A stretch of 64,000 nucleotides of DNA, taken from NCBI RefSeq assembly GCF_003032475.1, contig NZ_CP028369.1, forward strand, positions 8,742,001-8,806,000. The letters are read 5' to 3'. The notes beneath the pieces were generated by a model that was not told where the DNA came from, did not search any database, and saw only the letters and a list, made by a program, of their open reading frames with translations. Positions 53,647 to 62,102 of this stretch are shown in pieces (position 1 is the stretch's first letter; every line of letters begins with the position of its first letter). Origin of the DNA: Streptomyces sp. P3. GTDB taxonomy: Bacteria; Actinomycetota; Actinomycetes; Streptomycetales; Streptomycetaceae. The translations under genes were made by a program, and so were the position numbers.

Positions 53647-54729
53647 ATGAAGTTGATCACCAGAGCGGCCTGGGGTGCGCGCCCACCCCGCTACGACCTC
53701 GTGTACATCGCTGGCACGCAGGGTGTGAAGGTGCACTACGAGGGGACCTACGTCCCGAAGTCCCTCGCGGCCGCGGACGCGCACGGCTCCTGCGCCGGCC
53801 ACGTACGCGACATCCAGGCCAGCCACCTCGCCAACGTGAAGGAGGACTACAGCGACATCGCGTACTCGGCGCTGGTCTGCCCGCACGGCTTCACGTTCGA
53901 GGGGCGTGGCCAGCACCGCAAGACCGCCGCGAACGGCGACCAGACCCTCAACAAGCGGGACTATGCGGTGTGCGCGATGCTCGGCAACTCCGGCCTGGTC
54001 CAGCCCACTGACGCGATGCTCGACGGCCTGGTCGACGCCGTCCAGTGGCTGCGGTCCGGGGGCGGTGCGGGCAGCGAGATCCTCGGACACCGCGACGGGT
54101 ACGCGACCGAGTGCCCGGGCGCCACGCTGTACGCGTGGGTGAAGGCCGGCGCGCACCGCCCGGACGGAACGAGCGCCGGCGGCGGGTCGGGGATCGCCCG
54201 CTACCAGGTCGTCATCAACAAGCTGCCGTACGGGTACGGCGCCGAGGGCGCGCACGTCACCGCGGTCGGGCGGGCGCTCGTCGCCGCAGGGTTCGGCCGG
54301 CACTACGCCGAGGGGCCCGGGCCGCGGTGGACCGACGCCGACACCGAGTGCTTCAGCGATTTTCAGGTGAGCCTCGGTTACAAGGGGACGGCCCCGCACG
54401 AGGACGCCGACGGCGTGCCCGGCCCGGTCAGCCTGCAGAAGCTCCTCGGCCACCTCCCCGGCGCGACGAGCACCACGACGCTGCCGCCGTTCCCCGGCCG
54501 GAGCGCGTTCGTCCTCGGCAAATCCAACCCCGCCGTCACGACGCTGGACAACGGGTTGATCCGGAAGGGCTACGCCCGCCACCACGCGGGCGCGGCCTAC
54601 ACGCCCGGGCCCCTGTTCAGCGAGAACACGCGCCTGAACGTCCGGGACTTCCAGCGCGCCACCCCGGCTCTCGCGGGCGACGCCGACGGCTACCCGGGCC
54701 CGCTGACCTGGAAGCTCCTCCTCTCCTGA
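53647..54729 (+). CDS. Endolysin: PGRP amidase with two peptidoglycan-binding domains
   Basis: 360 aa from ATG 53647. N-terminal PGRP/amidase_2-like domain (MKLITRAAWGARPPRYDLVY) with zinc ligands His30, His148 (ILGHRDGYATECPG) and Cys156 and catalytic Tyr73; it cuts the N-acetylmuramoyl-L-alanine bond. Two C-terminal peptidoglycan-binding repeats follow (about 180-265, DADGVPGPVSLQKLL; about 275-360, GDADGYPGPLTWKLLL). No signal peptide, so release depends on a holin, two candidates for which follow directly. Confidence 0.95.
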   Translation: MKLITRAAWGARPPRYDLVYIAGTQGVKVHYEGTYVPKSLAAADAHGSCAGHVRDIQASHLANVKEDYSDIAYSALVCPHGFTFEGRGQHRKTAANGDQTLNKRDYAVCAMLGNSGLVQPTDAMLDGLVDAVQWLRSGGGAGSEILGHRDGYATECPGATLYAWVKAGAHRPDGTSAGGGSGIARYQVVINKLPYGYGAEGAHVTAVGRALVAAGFGRHYAEGPGPRWTDADTECFSDFQVSLGYKGTAPHEDADGVPGPVSLQKLLGHLPGATSTTTLPPFPGRSAFVLGKSNPAVTTLDNGLIRKGYARHHAGAAYTPGPLFSENTRLNVRDFQRATPALAGDADGYPGPLTWKLLLS

Positions 54730-54743
54730 AAGCGAGACCCGCC

Positions 54744-55067
54744 ATGCCCAGCAACCTGTTCGTCTCGATGATGCGGACCCTCGTCCCGATCGTCGCCGCC
54801 CTGGTCATCAGCTGGACAGGACGCCTGGGGATCCCGGTCGACAGCAACGCCGCGGCGAGCGCCGTGGCGCTCGGCCTCGCCGCCGCCTACTACCTGCTGT
54901 TCCGGGGTCTGGAGTGGCTGGCCGCGCGCCTGTCCTGGGCGCCGCTGCAGCGCGCCGCCGGCGTGTTCCTCGGGTGGGCTCAGCCGCCCGCGTACGGCGG
55001 CAAGGACGACGATCTGCGCGCCGCGCTGCAGCGGGCGCAGGGCGGGGACCGGAGCAGCGGTTCCTGA
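54744..55067 (+). CDS. Holin-like membrane protein 1
   Basis: 107 aa from ATG 54744, 14 bp after the endolysin. Two hydrophobic helices (MMRTLVPIVAALVISWTG; AASAVALGLAAAYYLLF) and a charged C-terminus (GGKDDDLRAALQRAQGGDRS). Matches actinophage holins placed after the endolysin. Confidence 0.8.
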   Translation: MPSNLFVSMMRTLVPIVAALVISWTGRLGIPVDSNAAASAVALGLAAAYYLLFRGLEWLAARLSWAPLQRAAGVFLGWAQPPAYGGKDDDLRAALQRAQGGDRSSGS

Positions 55068-55096
55068 CGTTCCATCGCACGACCTGAGGAGCCACC

Positions 55097-55360
55097 TTGG
55101 ACGCGACCACCCTCGGGACCCTGCTCGTCGGTGTGGGGGCGGTCGTCGGCGCGGTGGTGACGTACCTCGGTAAGCGGGGCGAGACCGCCCTGACCGGCTA
55201 CAGCTCGCTCACAGGCGACCTGCAGGAAGAGCGTGACCGGCTCGACCGCAAGGTGGGCGAGCTGCACGCCGAGATCGCGCAGCAGGCGGCGCTGCGGGCC
55301 GCAGACCAGGCGGAGATCGCTCGGCTCCGCGCCCTGATCCCACCCGGAGGAATCCCGTGA
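55097..55360 (+). CDS. Holin-like membrane protein 2
   Basis: 87 aa from TTG 55097 after GAGGAG. One helix ([20 protein letters not shown]) and a long coiled-coil tail ([20 protein letters not shown]). Could be a second holin or an anti-holin. Its stop overlaps the next GTG. Confidence 0.75.
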   Translation: MDATTLGTLLVGVGAVVGAVVTYLGKRGETALTGYSSLTGDLQEERDRLDRKVGELHAEIAQQAALRAADQAEIARLRALIPPGGIP

Positions 55361-56025
55361 CCCGTACCGAACGGGCACTGGCCCGACGCTGGCGTCCGCT
55401 GACGCTGCTGTGCTGGCTGATCGCGCTGTCCGGCGCGGTCATCATTATTTGGGCGCGCATCGACGCCGAGACGTCCCGTGCCGACGAGCTCGCCGCGGAG
55501 GCCGACCGGCGGGGCCAGGCCGTCAGCACGCTCGCCACGGACGTACGGCAGCTGCGGACGCAGGTGTCGGGCGAGGGCCAGACGCCCGTGGCTCCGGACC
55601 CGTCCGAGGCCGTCGAGGACCTCCCGGCGCGGGCCGAGGTACCCGTGCCGATCCCGGGCCCCAAGGGCGACCCAGGCCGCCCGGGCAAGGACGGCACCCC
55701 GGGCACCGCCGGCGCCACCGGCGCCCCTGGCGCGGCGGGCAAGGACGGGGCACCCGGGACGGACGGCGCGCAGGGCGTGCAGGGGGAACCGGGCGTGCAG
55801 GGTGAGCAGGGGCCGGCGGGCGAGCAGGGCCCACGCGGTGAGACAGGTCCTCGCGGCGAGCAGGGACCGCCCGGGCCGTCGTGCCAAGCCGGCTACAGCC
55901 TGCAGGTGCCTGCGTGGGATCCGGACGCGCTGGTCTGCCGGAAGGACGACGTCCCCGACCCAGGCGGCAGCACACCAGCCGGGCCGCTCGCCGCAGGCCT
56001 CGACCCACGCCGCCAGTACCCATGA
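55357..56025 (+). CDS. Membrane-anchored collagen-like protein
   Basis: 222 aa from GTG 55357 in a GTGA overlap. A basic N-terminus ([13 protein letters not shown]), one transmembrane helix (about 15-33, [18 protein letters not shown]), a coiled coil ([20 protein letters not shown]), then 25 uninterrupted G-X-Y triplets at 101-175 ([16 protein letters not shown] onwards) and a C-terminal knob with two Cys ([17 protein letters not shown]). The topology puts the collagen part outside the cell. It is the last gene of the lysis transcript and ends at a strong terminator. Confidence 0.85.
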   Translation: MTRTERALARRWRPLTLLCWLIALSGAVIIIWARIDAETSRADELAAEADRRGQAVSTLATDVRQLRTQVSGEGQTPVAPDPSEAVEDLPARAEVPVPIPGPKGDPGRPGKDGTPGTAGATGAPGAAGKDGAPGTDGAQGVQGEPGVQGEQGPAGEQGPRGETGPRGEQGPPGPSCQAGYSLQVPAWDPDALVCRKDDVPDPGGSTPAGPLAAGLDPRRQYP

Positions 56026-56030
56026 GAGAC

Positions 56031-56071
56031 GCCCCCTGCACGGCCCACGTGGCCGTGCAGGGGGCTTTCTC
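56031..56071 (+). terminator. 15-bp terminator ending the late operon
   Basis: GCCCCCTGCACGGCC (56031-56045) pairs perfectly with GGCCGTGCAGGGGGC (56051-56065), 5-base loop, followed by TTTCTC. The best terminator in the phage; it closes the structural/lysis transcript. Confidence 0.9.
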
Positions 56072-56177
56072 GCGTTCGGTGCGTCGCTGTCGGTGGGGGC
56101 CGCTATCCTCGTGGCACACGCCCCCGAGGCCCGACACCCGGGGGCGTCGTGCTGTCGAGATCGCTGGAGCTGGAGTC

Positions 56178-56633
56178 ATGGCGCGCTGGAGTCTGCAGTA
56201 TTACCTCGGCACGCCACACCGCCCACGGGATGTTGACGCCGAGCTCGACGACCTCCTCGGCGAGGGCATCGCAGCCGCGCACGAGTACGTCCGCCGGGTG
56301 AGCGGCGGCGCCGGCACTCTGCGGGAGGCCGTGCTCCTGGTCGACGACGAGCCTGGCGAGGATCCGCTGGAGGGTGGCCCGACCATCCCGCTGTGGATCA
56401 CGTACGTGCCGTACCGGCCGGACGCGGACCCGGACGCCGGCGAGGCTGAGCCTCCTCGGCGCGAGGTGTTCCACCTGCCCGCCCGGCTCTTCGAGACGAG
56501 GGTGAACGCTCAGGGCGTCGCCTCCTACGGCAGCCCGGCGCTGGGGTACCTGCAGCTGGCGGTCCGCCGGCGTCTGGACGACGGCCGTGAAGGCACCATC
56601 CGGAGCGTGGATCTCAAGGCGACCGCGGACTAG
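56178..56633 (+). CDS. Accessory phage protein, unknown
   Basis: 151 aa from ATG 56178 after TGGAG. Acidic alpha/beta protein (DVDAELDDLLGEGIAAAHEY, EAVLLVDDEPGEDPLEGG). A TATCCT at 56104 may be its -10 element. Its stop codon shares a CTAG with the stop of the convergent regulator gene. Unknown; probably expressed from its own promoter after the late terminator. Confidence 0.65.
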   Translation: MARWSLQYYLGTPHRPRDVDAELDDLLGEGIAAAHEYVRRVSGGAGTLREAVLLVDDEPGEDPLEGGPTIPLWITYVPYRPDADPDAGEAEPPRREVFHLPARLFETRVNAQGVASYGSPALGYLQLAVRRRLDDGREGTIRSVDLKATAD

Positions 56634-57676
56634 GCCCGCCGCGCGGCGTCGTCCAGCCGCGCCTGGTAGTAGGCGTGATCCCGGGGGAAGGCCACGAGCG
56701 ACGGCAGCGCAGTGCGGAAGCCGTCGGCGGCGTCCGCCCACCGCTGGCACGCGTACGCCGCGTCGGCGACCTGCAGCTGAGCGCGCGTCGGATCGAGCCA
56801 GTACAGCCAGCCCGGCCGCTCCTCCTCGGCCGGCACCCGCAGCGCCAGCTTGCAGGCCTCCTCGGCCAGCCTGCGGGCCCGGTCCCGCTCGCCGACCTGC
56901 GCGGCCGCCATCGCCTCCTGGTGCACCGCCGCGGCCTCTGCTGCAGGAGACAGCGTGCGCGGGCCCACGTAGCGCGCGGCCTCGGCGGTGCGCAGGGCAC
57001 GGACCGGGTCGCCGTGGCTGAGGGAGTAGTAGGCCCGGATGCGCTGCGCCCAGGAAGCCATGTCGGCATGGCCGCCGTCGACGGCCCATCCGTGCGCGAG
57101 GTCGATCCACGCCAGCGCCGACCCGCGCTGTTCGGACTGCCACGCCACCCAGGACAGCCAATGCGCGTGCTCGGCGGCGAGCAGCATGAGCCGGTCCGCA
57201 GCGGCCCCGGCCGCCTGGGGGATGAGCCCGGTCACCGCGTCGAGCTGCTGGCGCACGATGCCCCACAGTGCTGTGCCCAGGACCTCGTCCTCTGCGCGGC
57301 GATGCTGGGCGAGCACCAGGCCGATCCAGTCGGCGGTGCGCAGATCGGCGCGGCCCACCGAGTGGGCATGCGCGATGCGCTCGCGGAGCTCGGCTGGCGG
57401 CGCCCACGCATCGGGCCCCTGTGGTCTCGGGGCACCAGTCAGTTCTTCCGGCACGTGCAGCCCTTCGGTGAGGCGGGCCATGAGCTCGGCTGAGGTGACC
57501 TGCCGGCGGCCCGATTCGATCGCGGAGATGTGGGGCTGCGGCATGCCCACGATCGGCTCGAGGCCCCGCTGAGAGAGGCCTGCAGCGCGCCGGTACTCGC
57601 GGAAAATGGCAGCCCAGTCCTGGCGTGCCCACGCGGCACGGAGACGGACGTCTGCCCATGGTTCCCGACTGGCCAT
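56630..57676 (-). CDS. XRE-family regulator with TPR-like domain
   Basis: 348 aa from ATG 57676 (MASREPWADVRLRAAW); in-frame ATG 57793 is less likely because an operator-like palindrome lies between. N-terminal XRE helix-turn-helix at about 21-75 (YRRAAGLSQRGLEPIVGMPQ, PHISAIESGRRQVTS), then all-helical TPR-like repeats to the end (ALRTAEAARYVGP, DRARRLAEEACKLAL). This architecture is abundant in Streptomyces, where many act as morphogenesis or exclusion regulators, rarely in phages. It is transcribed against all neighbouring phage genes and divergently from the next one. Confidence 0.85.
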   Translation of the reverse strand: MASREPWADVRLRAAWARQDWAAIFREYRRAAGLSQRGLEPIVGMPQPHISAIESGRRQVTSAELMARLTEGLHVPEELTGAPRPQGPDAWAPPAELRERIAHAHSVGRADLRTADWIGLVLAQHRRAEDEVLGTALWGIVRQQLDAVTGLIPQAAGAAADRLMLLAAEHAHWLSWVAWQSEQRGSALAWIDLAHGWAVDGGHADMASWAQRIRAYYSLSHGDPVRALRTAEAARYVGPRTLSPAAEAAAVHQEAMAAAQVGERDRARRLAEEACKLALRVPAEEERPGWLYWLDPTRAQLQVADAAYACQRWADAADGFRTALPSLVAFPRDHAYYQARLDDAARRA

Positions 57677-57696
57677 AAGGGGACGATACGCCGGGT

Positions 57697-57713
57697 GATA
57701 CACAGTGTGTATC
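57697..57713. promoter_or_regulatory. Operator-like palindrome GATACAC-N3-GTGTATC
   Basis: Perfect 7-3-7 palindrome at 57697-57713 in the divergent gap between the XRE/TPR gene and the next accessory gene, 21 bp from the regulator start. A further CGATAC half-site is at 57684. Autoregulation by the XRE protein is the simplest reading. Confidence 0.7.
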
Positions 57714-57781
57714 GGATCGCTCACAGACCTTGCCGACCATGACGACTCAGCCATCCCGAGTCGGGTCGGAAGGAAAGCGCA

Positions 57782-58345
57782 ATGTCCCACCACACACCGT
57801 CGTCGGTGCAGATGGACCCCAGCACAGACCCCGAAGAGACAGCCGCGGACTGGCTGCTAAGGACCCTGCCCGAGCAGGCCCAGGCGCGGATCCTCGCGCT
57901 GTGGCAGCGCAAGCTGACGGCCATGCTGCCGCTCGGCGAGGGGCTGTCCGCGGTGAGGATCCCGAGCGCGCCACTCCGCGCGCTGACGGGCCAGCCCGAG
58001 ACGCCGTCCGCCGCCATCGACGAGTACCTCGCCCGTGTCCTCGAGGGCGGCCCCGTCATCTGCGACCCCGCCAGCCTGCACTACTACGTCATCGTCCCGT
58101 CAGGCCTGCCCGCCGCCTGGCACCGGGCCGCCGCCGCGTGGCGAGAGGTCGGCATCATCTACCAGGGCGAGGGCTCGTGGATGGGCGCGCCCGGTCCGGC
58201 GCGCGACGTCCTCGACCCGGATACCTACAGCCTGTACTGGGCAGTCCCCCTCGCCGACCCGCCCATGCCGTGCGACCCGTTGGCCGTGGCCCGCCTCGGC
58301 GATGACCTCTACCGCGCCGTCACCCACCGGGAGCCGCCCCGATGA
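57782..58345 (+). CDS. Accessory protein divergent from XRE regulator
   Basis: 187 aa from ATG 57782 after GGAAAG. Helical N-terminal half (EETAADWLLRTLPEQAQARI, ALWQRKLTAMLPLG) and a C-terminal part with GGPVICDPASLHYYVIVP and WHRAAAAWREVGIIYQGEG. No family recognised. It starts a coupled three-gene transcript under the palindrome, so it is probably controlled by the XRE protein. Confidence 0.65.
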   Translation: MSHHTPSSVQMDPSTDPEETAADWLLRTLPEQAQARILALWQRKLTAMLPLGEGLSAVRIPSAPLRALTGQPETPSAAIDEYLARVLEGGPVICDPASLHYYVIVPSGLPAAWHRAAAAWREVGIIYQGEGSWMGAPGPARDVLDPDTYSLYWAVPLADPPMPCDPLAVARLGDDLYRAVTHREPPR

Positions 58346-58455
58346 ACCGACGACGCATCGACTGGCGCGCCGTGACCTACCTGGGGGTGCTGCTCGTCCT
58401 GGCGGTCGCACTAGTGTGGGGCATCCTCAACTGCGGATGCCCGGAGGGGACATGA
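58342..58455 (+). CDS. 37-aa single-helix protein with Cys end
   Basis: ATG 58342 in an ATGA overlap. Reads MNRRRIDWRAVTYLGVLLVL, one transmembrane helix with basic N-terminal side, then ILNCGCPEGT. ATGA couples it to the next gene. Small membrane peptides in such cassettes are often toxins or exclusion factors; this is inference. Confidence 0.65.
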   Translation: MNRRRIDWRAVTYLGVLLVLAVALVWGILNCGCPEGT

Positions 58456-59114
58456 GGCGGCCGCTGCTCTGGCAGGGGATCCGGGTGCCGTGGATCACGC
58501 CGTGGTCCGGCGAGGTGCGCCCCATGGCGGAGGTCGAGATCAGACACGGCAGGGGCGGTGTCGGCCTCGGCTACGCGGACGAGGTCGACACCGACCGCCG
58601 CTTCGATGCCCTGTGGGTACGCCGCGCCGCGACCCCCGGCGTCGGGCGGCCCGACCTGCGCAGCATGCACCCCCTGCGCCAGCGTCAGGCGATGACGCAC
58701 ATGCTGTGCCAGGTCTGCGGCACGGCCGTCGACGGCGGCGAGCAGTCTCTGTTCCTCATGCACTCCCGCCCCGGCGACGCAATCCGTGAGGGCGAGGTCA
58801 CGGCCGTCCCGCCCGCCCACGACGCGTGTGCGAGAAGGGCCGTGCGGGAGTGCCCGCACCTGCGCAGGGGATGGGTGGCCGCTCTCGTACGCCGCGCCCC
58901 GCTCTGGGGCGTCGCAGGCGTCGCCTACGACCCCCGCACGCTCACGCCGCTGCCCGGCCCGGGCGCCGGCGGGAGCGGCCTGCACCAGGTGCCGTACGCG
59001 GACGCGACGGCTCTACGCTGGCTCCTCGCCGCCCGGCTGCTCGTCAGCCTGCAGGGTGTCGAACCCGTCGACGTCGACGGGTTCGCAGACCAGCCCGCGG
59101 CCGCCGGCAGGTAG
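58452..59114 (+). CDS. Last phage gene, Streptomyces-type protein
   Basis: 220 aa from ATG 58452 in an ATGA overlap. MRRPLLWQGIRVPWITPWSG, then HPLRQRQAMTHMLCQVCGTA and LMHSRPGDAIREGE. It resembles conserved Streptomyces proteins of unknown function with a CxxC near the middle. Closed by a terminator. Ends 142 bp before the attP centre. Confidence 0.65.
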   Translation: MRRPLLWQGIRVPWITPWSGEVRPMAEVEIRHGRGGVGLGYADEVDTDRRFDALWVRRAATPGVGRPDLRSMHPLRQRQAMTHMLCQVCGTAVDGGEQSLFLMHSRPGDAIREGEVTAVPPAHDACARRAVRECPHLRRGWVAALVRRAPLWGVAGVAYDPRTLTPLPGPGAGGSGLHQVPYADATALRWLLAARLLVSLQGVEPVDVDGFADQPAAAGR

Positions 59115-59168
59115 CGGCTCTCCCGATCTCCGCTCCCGGCCCGAGCGCCGGCCAGGCCGGTAGCGGAC

Positions 59169-59207
59169 CGTCGGCTGCTCTGTGCTTCCGGGGCAGAGCA
59201 GCCGACG
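59169..59207 (+). terminator. 14-bp terminator at phage right end
   Basis: CGTCGGCTGCTCTG (59169-59182) pairs perfectly with CAGAGCAGCCGACG (59194-59207), 11-base loop. Insulates the accessory cassette from the att site and, in this tandem arrangement, from the second integrase gene. Confidence 0.88.
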
Positions 59208-59229
59208 TGCTGCTGCCTGACCAGCAGTC

Positions 59230-59285
59230 GCAACAGGCCCTTTAAGGTTGCATCTCCTGGCAGATGCACGACTCATAGGTCCCAT
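59230..59285. other. Intact attP-like junction between two phage copies
   Basis: The right end of copy 1 continues directly into the left end of copy 2. TGCATCT (59249-59255) and AGATGCA (59262-59268) form a 7-bp dyad around CCTGGC (59256-59261), and identity with attL begins exactly at 59256. The dyad centre, TG at 59258-59259, is the predicted crossover dinucleotide. Upstream half TTTAAGG is the P arm absent from attL. Confidence 0.8.
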
Positions 59286-59303
59286 TCCTGATACACCAGT
59301 GCC

Positions 59304-60815
59304 ATGAGTACCGAGAGACCGCGCGCCCGGGACTACCGCCGGCTGTCCGACGCCAAGGGCGGCACCTCGATCGAGGACCAGGGCGTCGACAACGAGGACG
59401 CGGCCGCCGAGCAGGGATGGGACCTCGGCGAGCCGTACGTGGACGACGGCCTGAGCGCCAGCCGCTACGCCCGTAAGCGGCGCGATGACTTCGACCAGAT
59501 GGTTGCAGATCTGAAGAGCGGCCCGACCGGACGCGACTCCGCGTTCGGCGCCGACATCCTCATGCTGTGGGAGTCCTCCCGAGGTTCGCGTCGTGTGGGG
59601 GAGTGGGTGTCCTTCATCGAGCTGTGCGAAGAGAAGGGCGTCAAGATCTGGGTCACCACCCACGAGCGTCTCTACGACCCGGCGAACGGCCGCGACCGGA
59701 AAGCCCTGATCGACGACGCGGTCGACAGCGAGTACGAGTCCTACAAGACTCACCGGCGCGTCTCGCGGACAACGCCGAAGGAAGCACGCAAGGGGCGGCC
59801 GCACGGCCAGGCACCCTACGGCCTCAAGCCCGTGTACGACGCAGCCACGGGCAAGCTGACAACGTGGGTGGCCGACGAGCCGCGCGCCGGCGTCGTCCGG
59901 CTCCTCTTCGAGATGCTGGCGGCCGGCCATTCCATGATGGCCGTCGAGCGCGCGTTCAAAGAGCAGGGATACCGCAACCGCTCCGGACGCCCCTTCACCG
60001 ATGGACACCTGCGCACGATGGCTCTCAGGCACTCGTACGCAGGCCTGCGCTCCTACCAGGGCACCGTCTACCCGGGCGTCTGGGACGGCCTGGTCAGCGA
60101 AGAGGTGTTCTGGGATGTCCACCGCCGACTCACCGCCCCGGGCCGCGCCGTCGGCGCCGGCCTCATGCTGCACCCCCTCACGTCGAGTCTGTGGTGCGCC
60201 CGCTGCGAGAGGAACCTGTCCCCCCGGGAGCTGAAGAGCAAGAAGGGCCCATGGGTCTACACCGTCTATCGCTGCTACCAGTGCGGGCTGAAGATCAGAA
60301 AGCACGGCGTCGACGACCTGTTCATCGGTGAGCGCGGGCGGCTGGGGATTCTCCTGGCCTACCTCGCGCGTGAGGACATCTATGCCGTCCTGCAGACGCC
60401 GGGCAGCGACGCCGCGGCGGTACGCGAGATCAGGGCGCGGGTCGCCGCGGCGCGCCTCGAGCGTGACGAGCTGCGCGGAGCCAAGGGCAACACGCTTGCC
60501 GAAGTGCGGCTCCTCGCCAACTCCCTTGAGGCCAAGGAGGCCGAGGTCGACGAGTTGGAACAGCAGGAACGTCAGCTCACTGTTCCGTCGGCGGTGCTGA
60601 GCATCGTCCGTCCTGGCGTCGACATCTGGGAGTCCTGGCACGCCGCGCCGATCCGTGCGCAGAGGGAGACGGCCGCACTCATCCTGAGCCCTCGCTACCT
60701 GGGTAGGCCTTGCATCGTGCCCAGCCCCATCACCGGGCGGGCACAGCCGCCAGTCGCCGAGCGGATCGAGTGGCGCAAAGCCCCGCCACCGTCAGAACCT
60801 GCGTACCGACGCTGA
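59304..60815 (+). CDS. int: Large serine integrase, copy 2
   Basis: 503 aa, identical to the product of the gene at 18422. Here it stands downstream of the phage right end rather than host DNA; the terminator at 59169-59207 shields it from the accessory cassette. Confidence 0.97.
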   Translation: MSTERPRARDYRRLSDAKGGTSIEDQGVDNEDAAAEQGWDLGEPYVDDGLSASRYARKRRDDFDQMVADLKSGPTGRDSAFGADILMLWESSRGSRRVGEWVSFIELCEEKGVKIWVTTHERLYDPANGRDRKALIDDAVDSEYESYKTHRRVSRTTPKEARKGRPHGQAPYGLKPVYDAATGKLTTWVADEPRAGVVRLLFEMLAAGHSMMAVERAFKEQGYRNRSGRPFTDGHLRTMALRHSYAGLRSYQGTVYPGVWDGLVSEEVFWDVHRRLTAPGRAVGAGLMLHPLTSSLWCARCERNLSPRELKSKKGPWVYTVYRCYQCGLKIRKHGVDDLFIGERGRLGILLAYLAREDIYAVLQTPGSDAAAVREIRARVAAARLERDELRGAKGNTLAEVRLLANSLEAKEAEVDELEQQERQLTVPSAVLSIVRPGVDIWESWHAAPIRAQRETAALILSPRYLGRPCIVPSPITGRAQPPVAERIEWRKAPPPSEPAYRR

Positions 60816-61133
60816 CCGTGCCGGACGGGAGGAGCGTGGCCCGCCCCGCCGAGGGGCCTTGTACCGCGGCCCCTCCATCATGAGGCGCAGGTGAGCTTTG
60901 GCGCGCACCTCGACCGCCGAGTCGGCATCCATATCGGTCGCCAGGCCGGGCTCAGGCGACCGGTCCAGACCCTCCTGACGAAACGTTTCAACACCGTTGA
61001 GCACGGCGCGTACTGCGGTCTCGACTCTGTCCTGCCGGGCGGCCCGGCGTTCGATGGCGCACAGCCTGAGCCCGACCGCTGCCGCGATCCCTAGCAGTGC
61101 ACCTCCGGCTACGGCCGTGACGACCAGACCCAT
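60792..61133 (-). CDS. Small membrane protein, copy 2
   Basis: 113 aa, identical to the gene at 19910-20251; one N-terminal transmembrane helix and a basic tail. Confidence 0.6.
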   Translation of the reverse strand: MGLVVTAVAGGALLGIAAAVGLRLCAIERRAARQDRVETAVRAVLNGVETFRQEGLDRSPEPGLATDMDADSAVEVRAKAHLRLMMEGPRYKAPRRGGPRSSRPARSASVRRF

Positions 61134-61245
61134 AGTGGACACTCCTGTCCCCCAACTCCGTGTCTGCGGCATGCATGGGGGACCACTGTCCGTAATTTAA
61201 CGGTCACACACCATCAAGATCGGTCGGACCGTGACCGGAACGTAA

Positions 61246-61725
61246 CTATCCGGTCGGTCGTTCCGTCTCATTCTGGACAGATCGGTCTGTATGTGACCGG
61301 TGAGTAGCCTCGATTTCCGGCCGCACCTGCCGCCACACCTCGTCCGCCTCCTCGGGGGACAGGTCCAACTCGCGGATCAATGTGGCCAGAAGGCGCTGAG
61401 CAAACGTCAACTCCCGGCCGAGAGGCGACGCTTCGGGAGCGCGCCCGGCAGGCACCCGGTCGGGCGGGGTGTCGAGGGGGGTCGGCTCGCCGCCGTCGAG
61501 GATGGCCGCAATGCTTCCGCGGGTCCAGTCCAGAGCGTGCTCGAGCTTGGTGTAGGTCGAGCTGCGCGCCCCCGCGCCTTTGCGGACCTTGCTCAGCGTC
61601 TCGTCCGAGATGCCCGCGCGTCGGCAGACCTCGGCGTACTCCAAGGCCAATGTGCTGATGCGGCGCTCGATGTACTGCGCAAGCCGGATGCGCGCCTCCC
61701 GGACTGTCATGGGCCGAGCGTACAT
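61246..61725 (-). CDS. Phage repressor-like HTH protein, copy 2
   Basis: 159 aa, identical to the gene at 20364-20843. Two repressor copies would double the gene dose in a dilysogen. Confidence 0.75.
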   Translation of the reverse strand: MYARPMTVREARIRLAQYIERRISTLALEYAEVCRRAGISDETLSKVRKGAGARSSTYTKLEHALDWTRGSIAAILDGGEPTPLDTPPDRVPAGRAPEASPLGRELTFAQRLLATLIRELDLSPEEADEVWRQVRPEIEATHRSHTDRSVQNETERPTG

Positions 61726-61729
61726 GCGC

Positions 61730-61878
61730 ACTCCAATGCGTTCCAAGGTTGCCCTAGGGCCCCTGAGCTTGGGGTCTGCGGCAGGCGTGCCGCTCGGTAA
61801 CTCCAATATGCACCAATGAGTGTCCAAGTTACTCCATGGTAAGGGTTGAGGAATCCAATAAGTGGAGTACGTTGGAGT
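61730..61878. promoter_or_regulatory. Immunity switch region, copy 2
   Basis: Repeats 20848-20996 with the same ACTCCAA/TTGGAGT sites. Confidence 0.6.
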
Positions 61879-61880
61879 CC

Positions 61881-62102
61881 ATGTTGAGCCGCAGGATCTC
61901 CGGAGCAAAGCTTCGGCGCGTCCGCGAAGACAGGTGCCTCAAGGTCACCGATCTCGCGACCGCCGCCGGGTGCTCGCGATGGAACATCTACAAGATCGAG
62001 CAGGGCGAGTGTCAGCCGTCCGCCCAGGTGTATGCCGCACTCAAGACAGCACTCGGCGCGCACGATGCCGACCTGGTCGACGAGACCCAGGACGCGGCAT
62101 GA
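61881..62102 (+). CDS. Cro-like XRE-family regulator, copy 2
   Basis: 73 aa, identical to the gene at 20999-21220. Confidence 0.8.
   Translation: MLSRRISGAKLRRVREDRCLKVTDLATAAGCSRWNIYKIEQGECQPSAQVYAALKTALGAHDADLVDETQDAA

Larger units (their letters stand above)
18374..59255 (+). mobile_element. Complete siphovirus prophage, copy 1
   Basis: A 40,882-bp phage genome from the host/phage boundary at attL to the point where the same sequence starts again. It has a serine integrase at the left, convergent lysogeny genes, a rightward early operon, terminase, HK97-type head, long non-contractile tail with tape measure, lysis genes and an accessory cassette. All modules look intact; I saw no frameshift or stop damaging a structural gene. 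The gene order and tail chaperone frameshift indicate a Siphoviridae-type morphology. Confidence 0.95.

Noticed and set aside
56630-58455. Classical toxin-antitoxin pair
   Set aside because: The XRE protein is 348 aa with TPR-like repeats and is divergent from, not cotranscribed with, its neighbour; no known toxin fold is recognisable.
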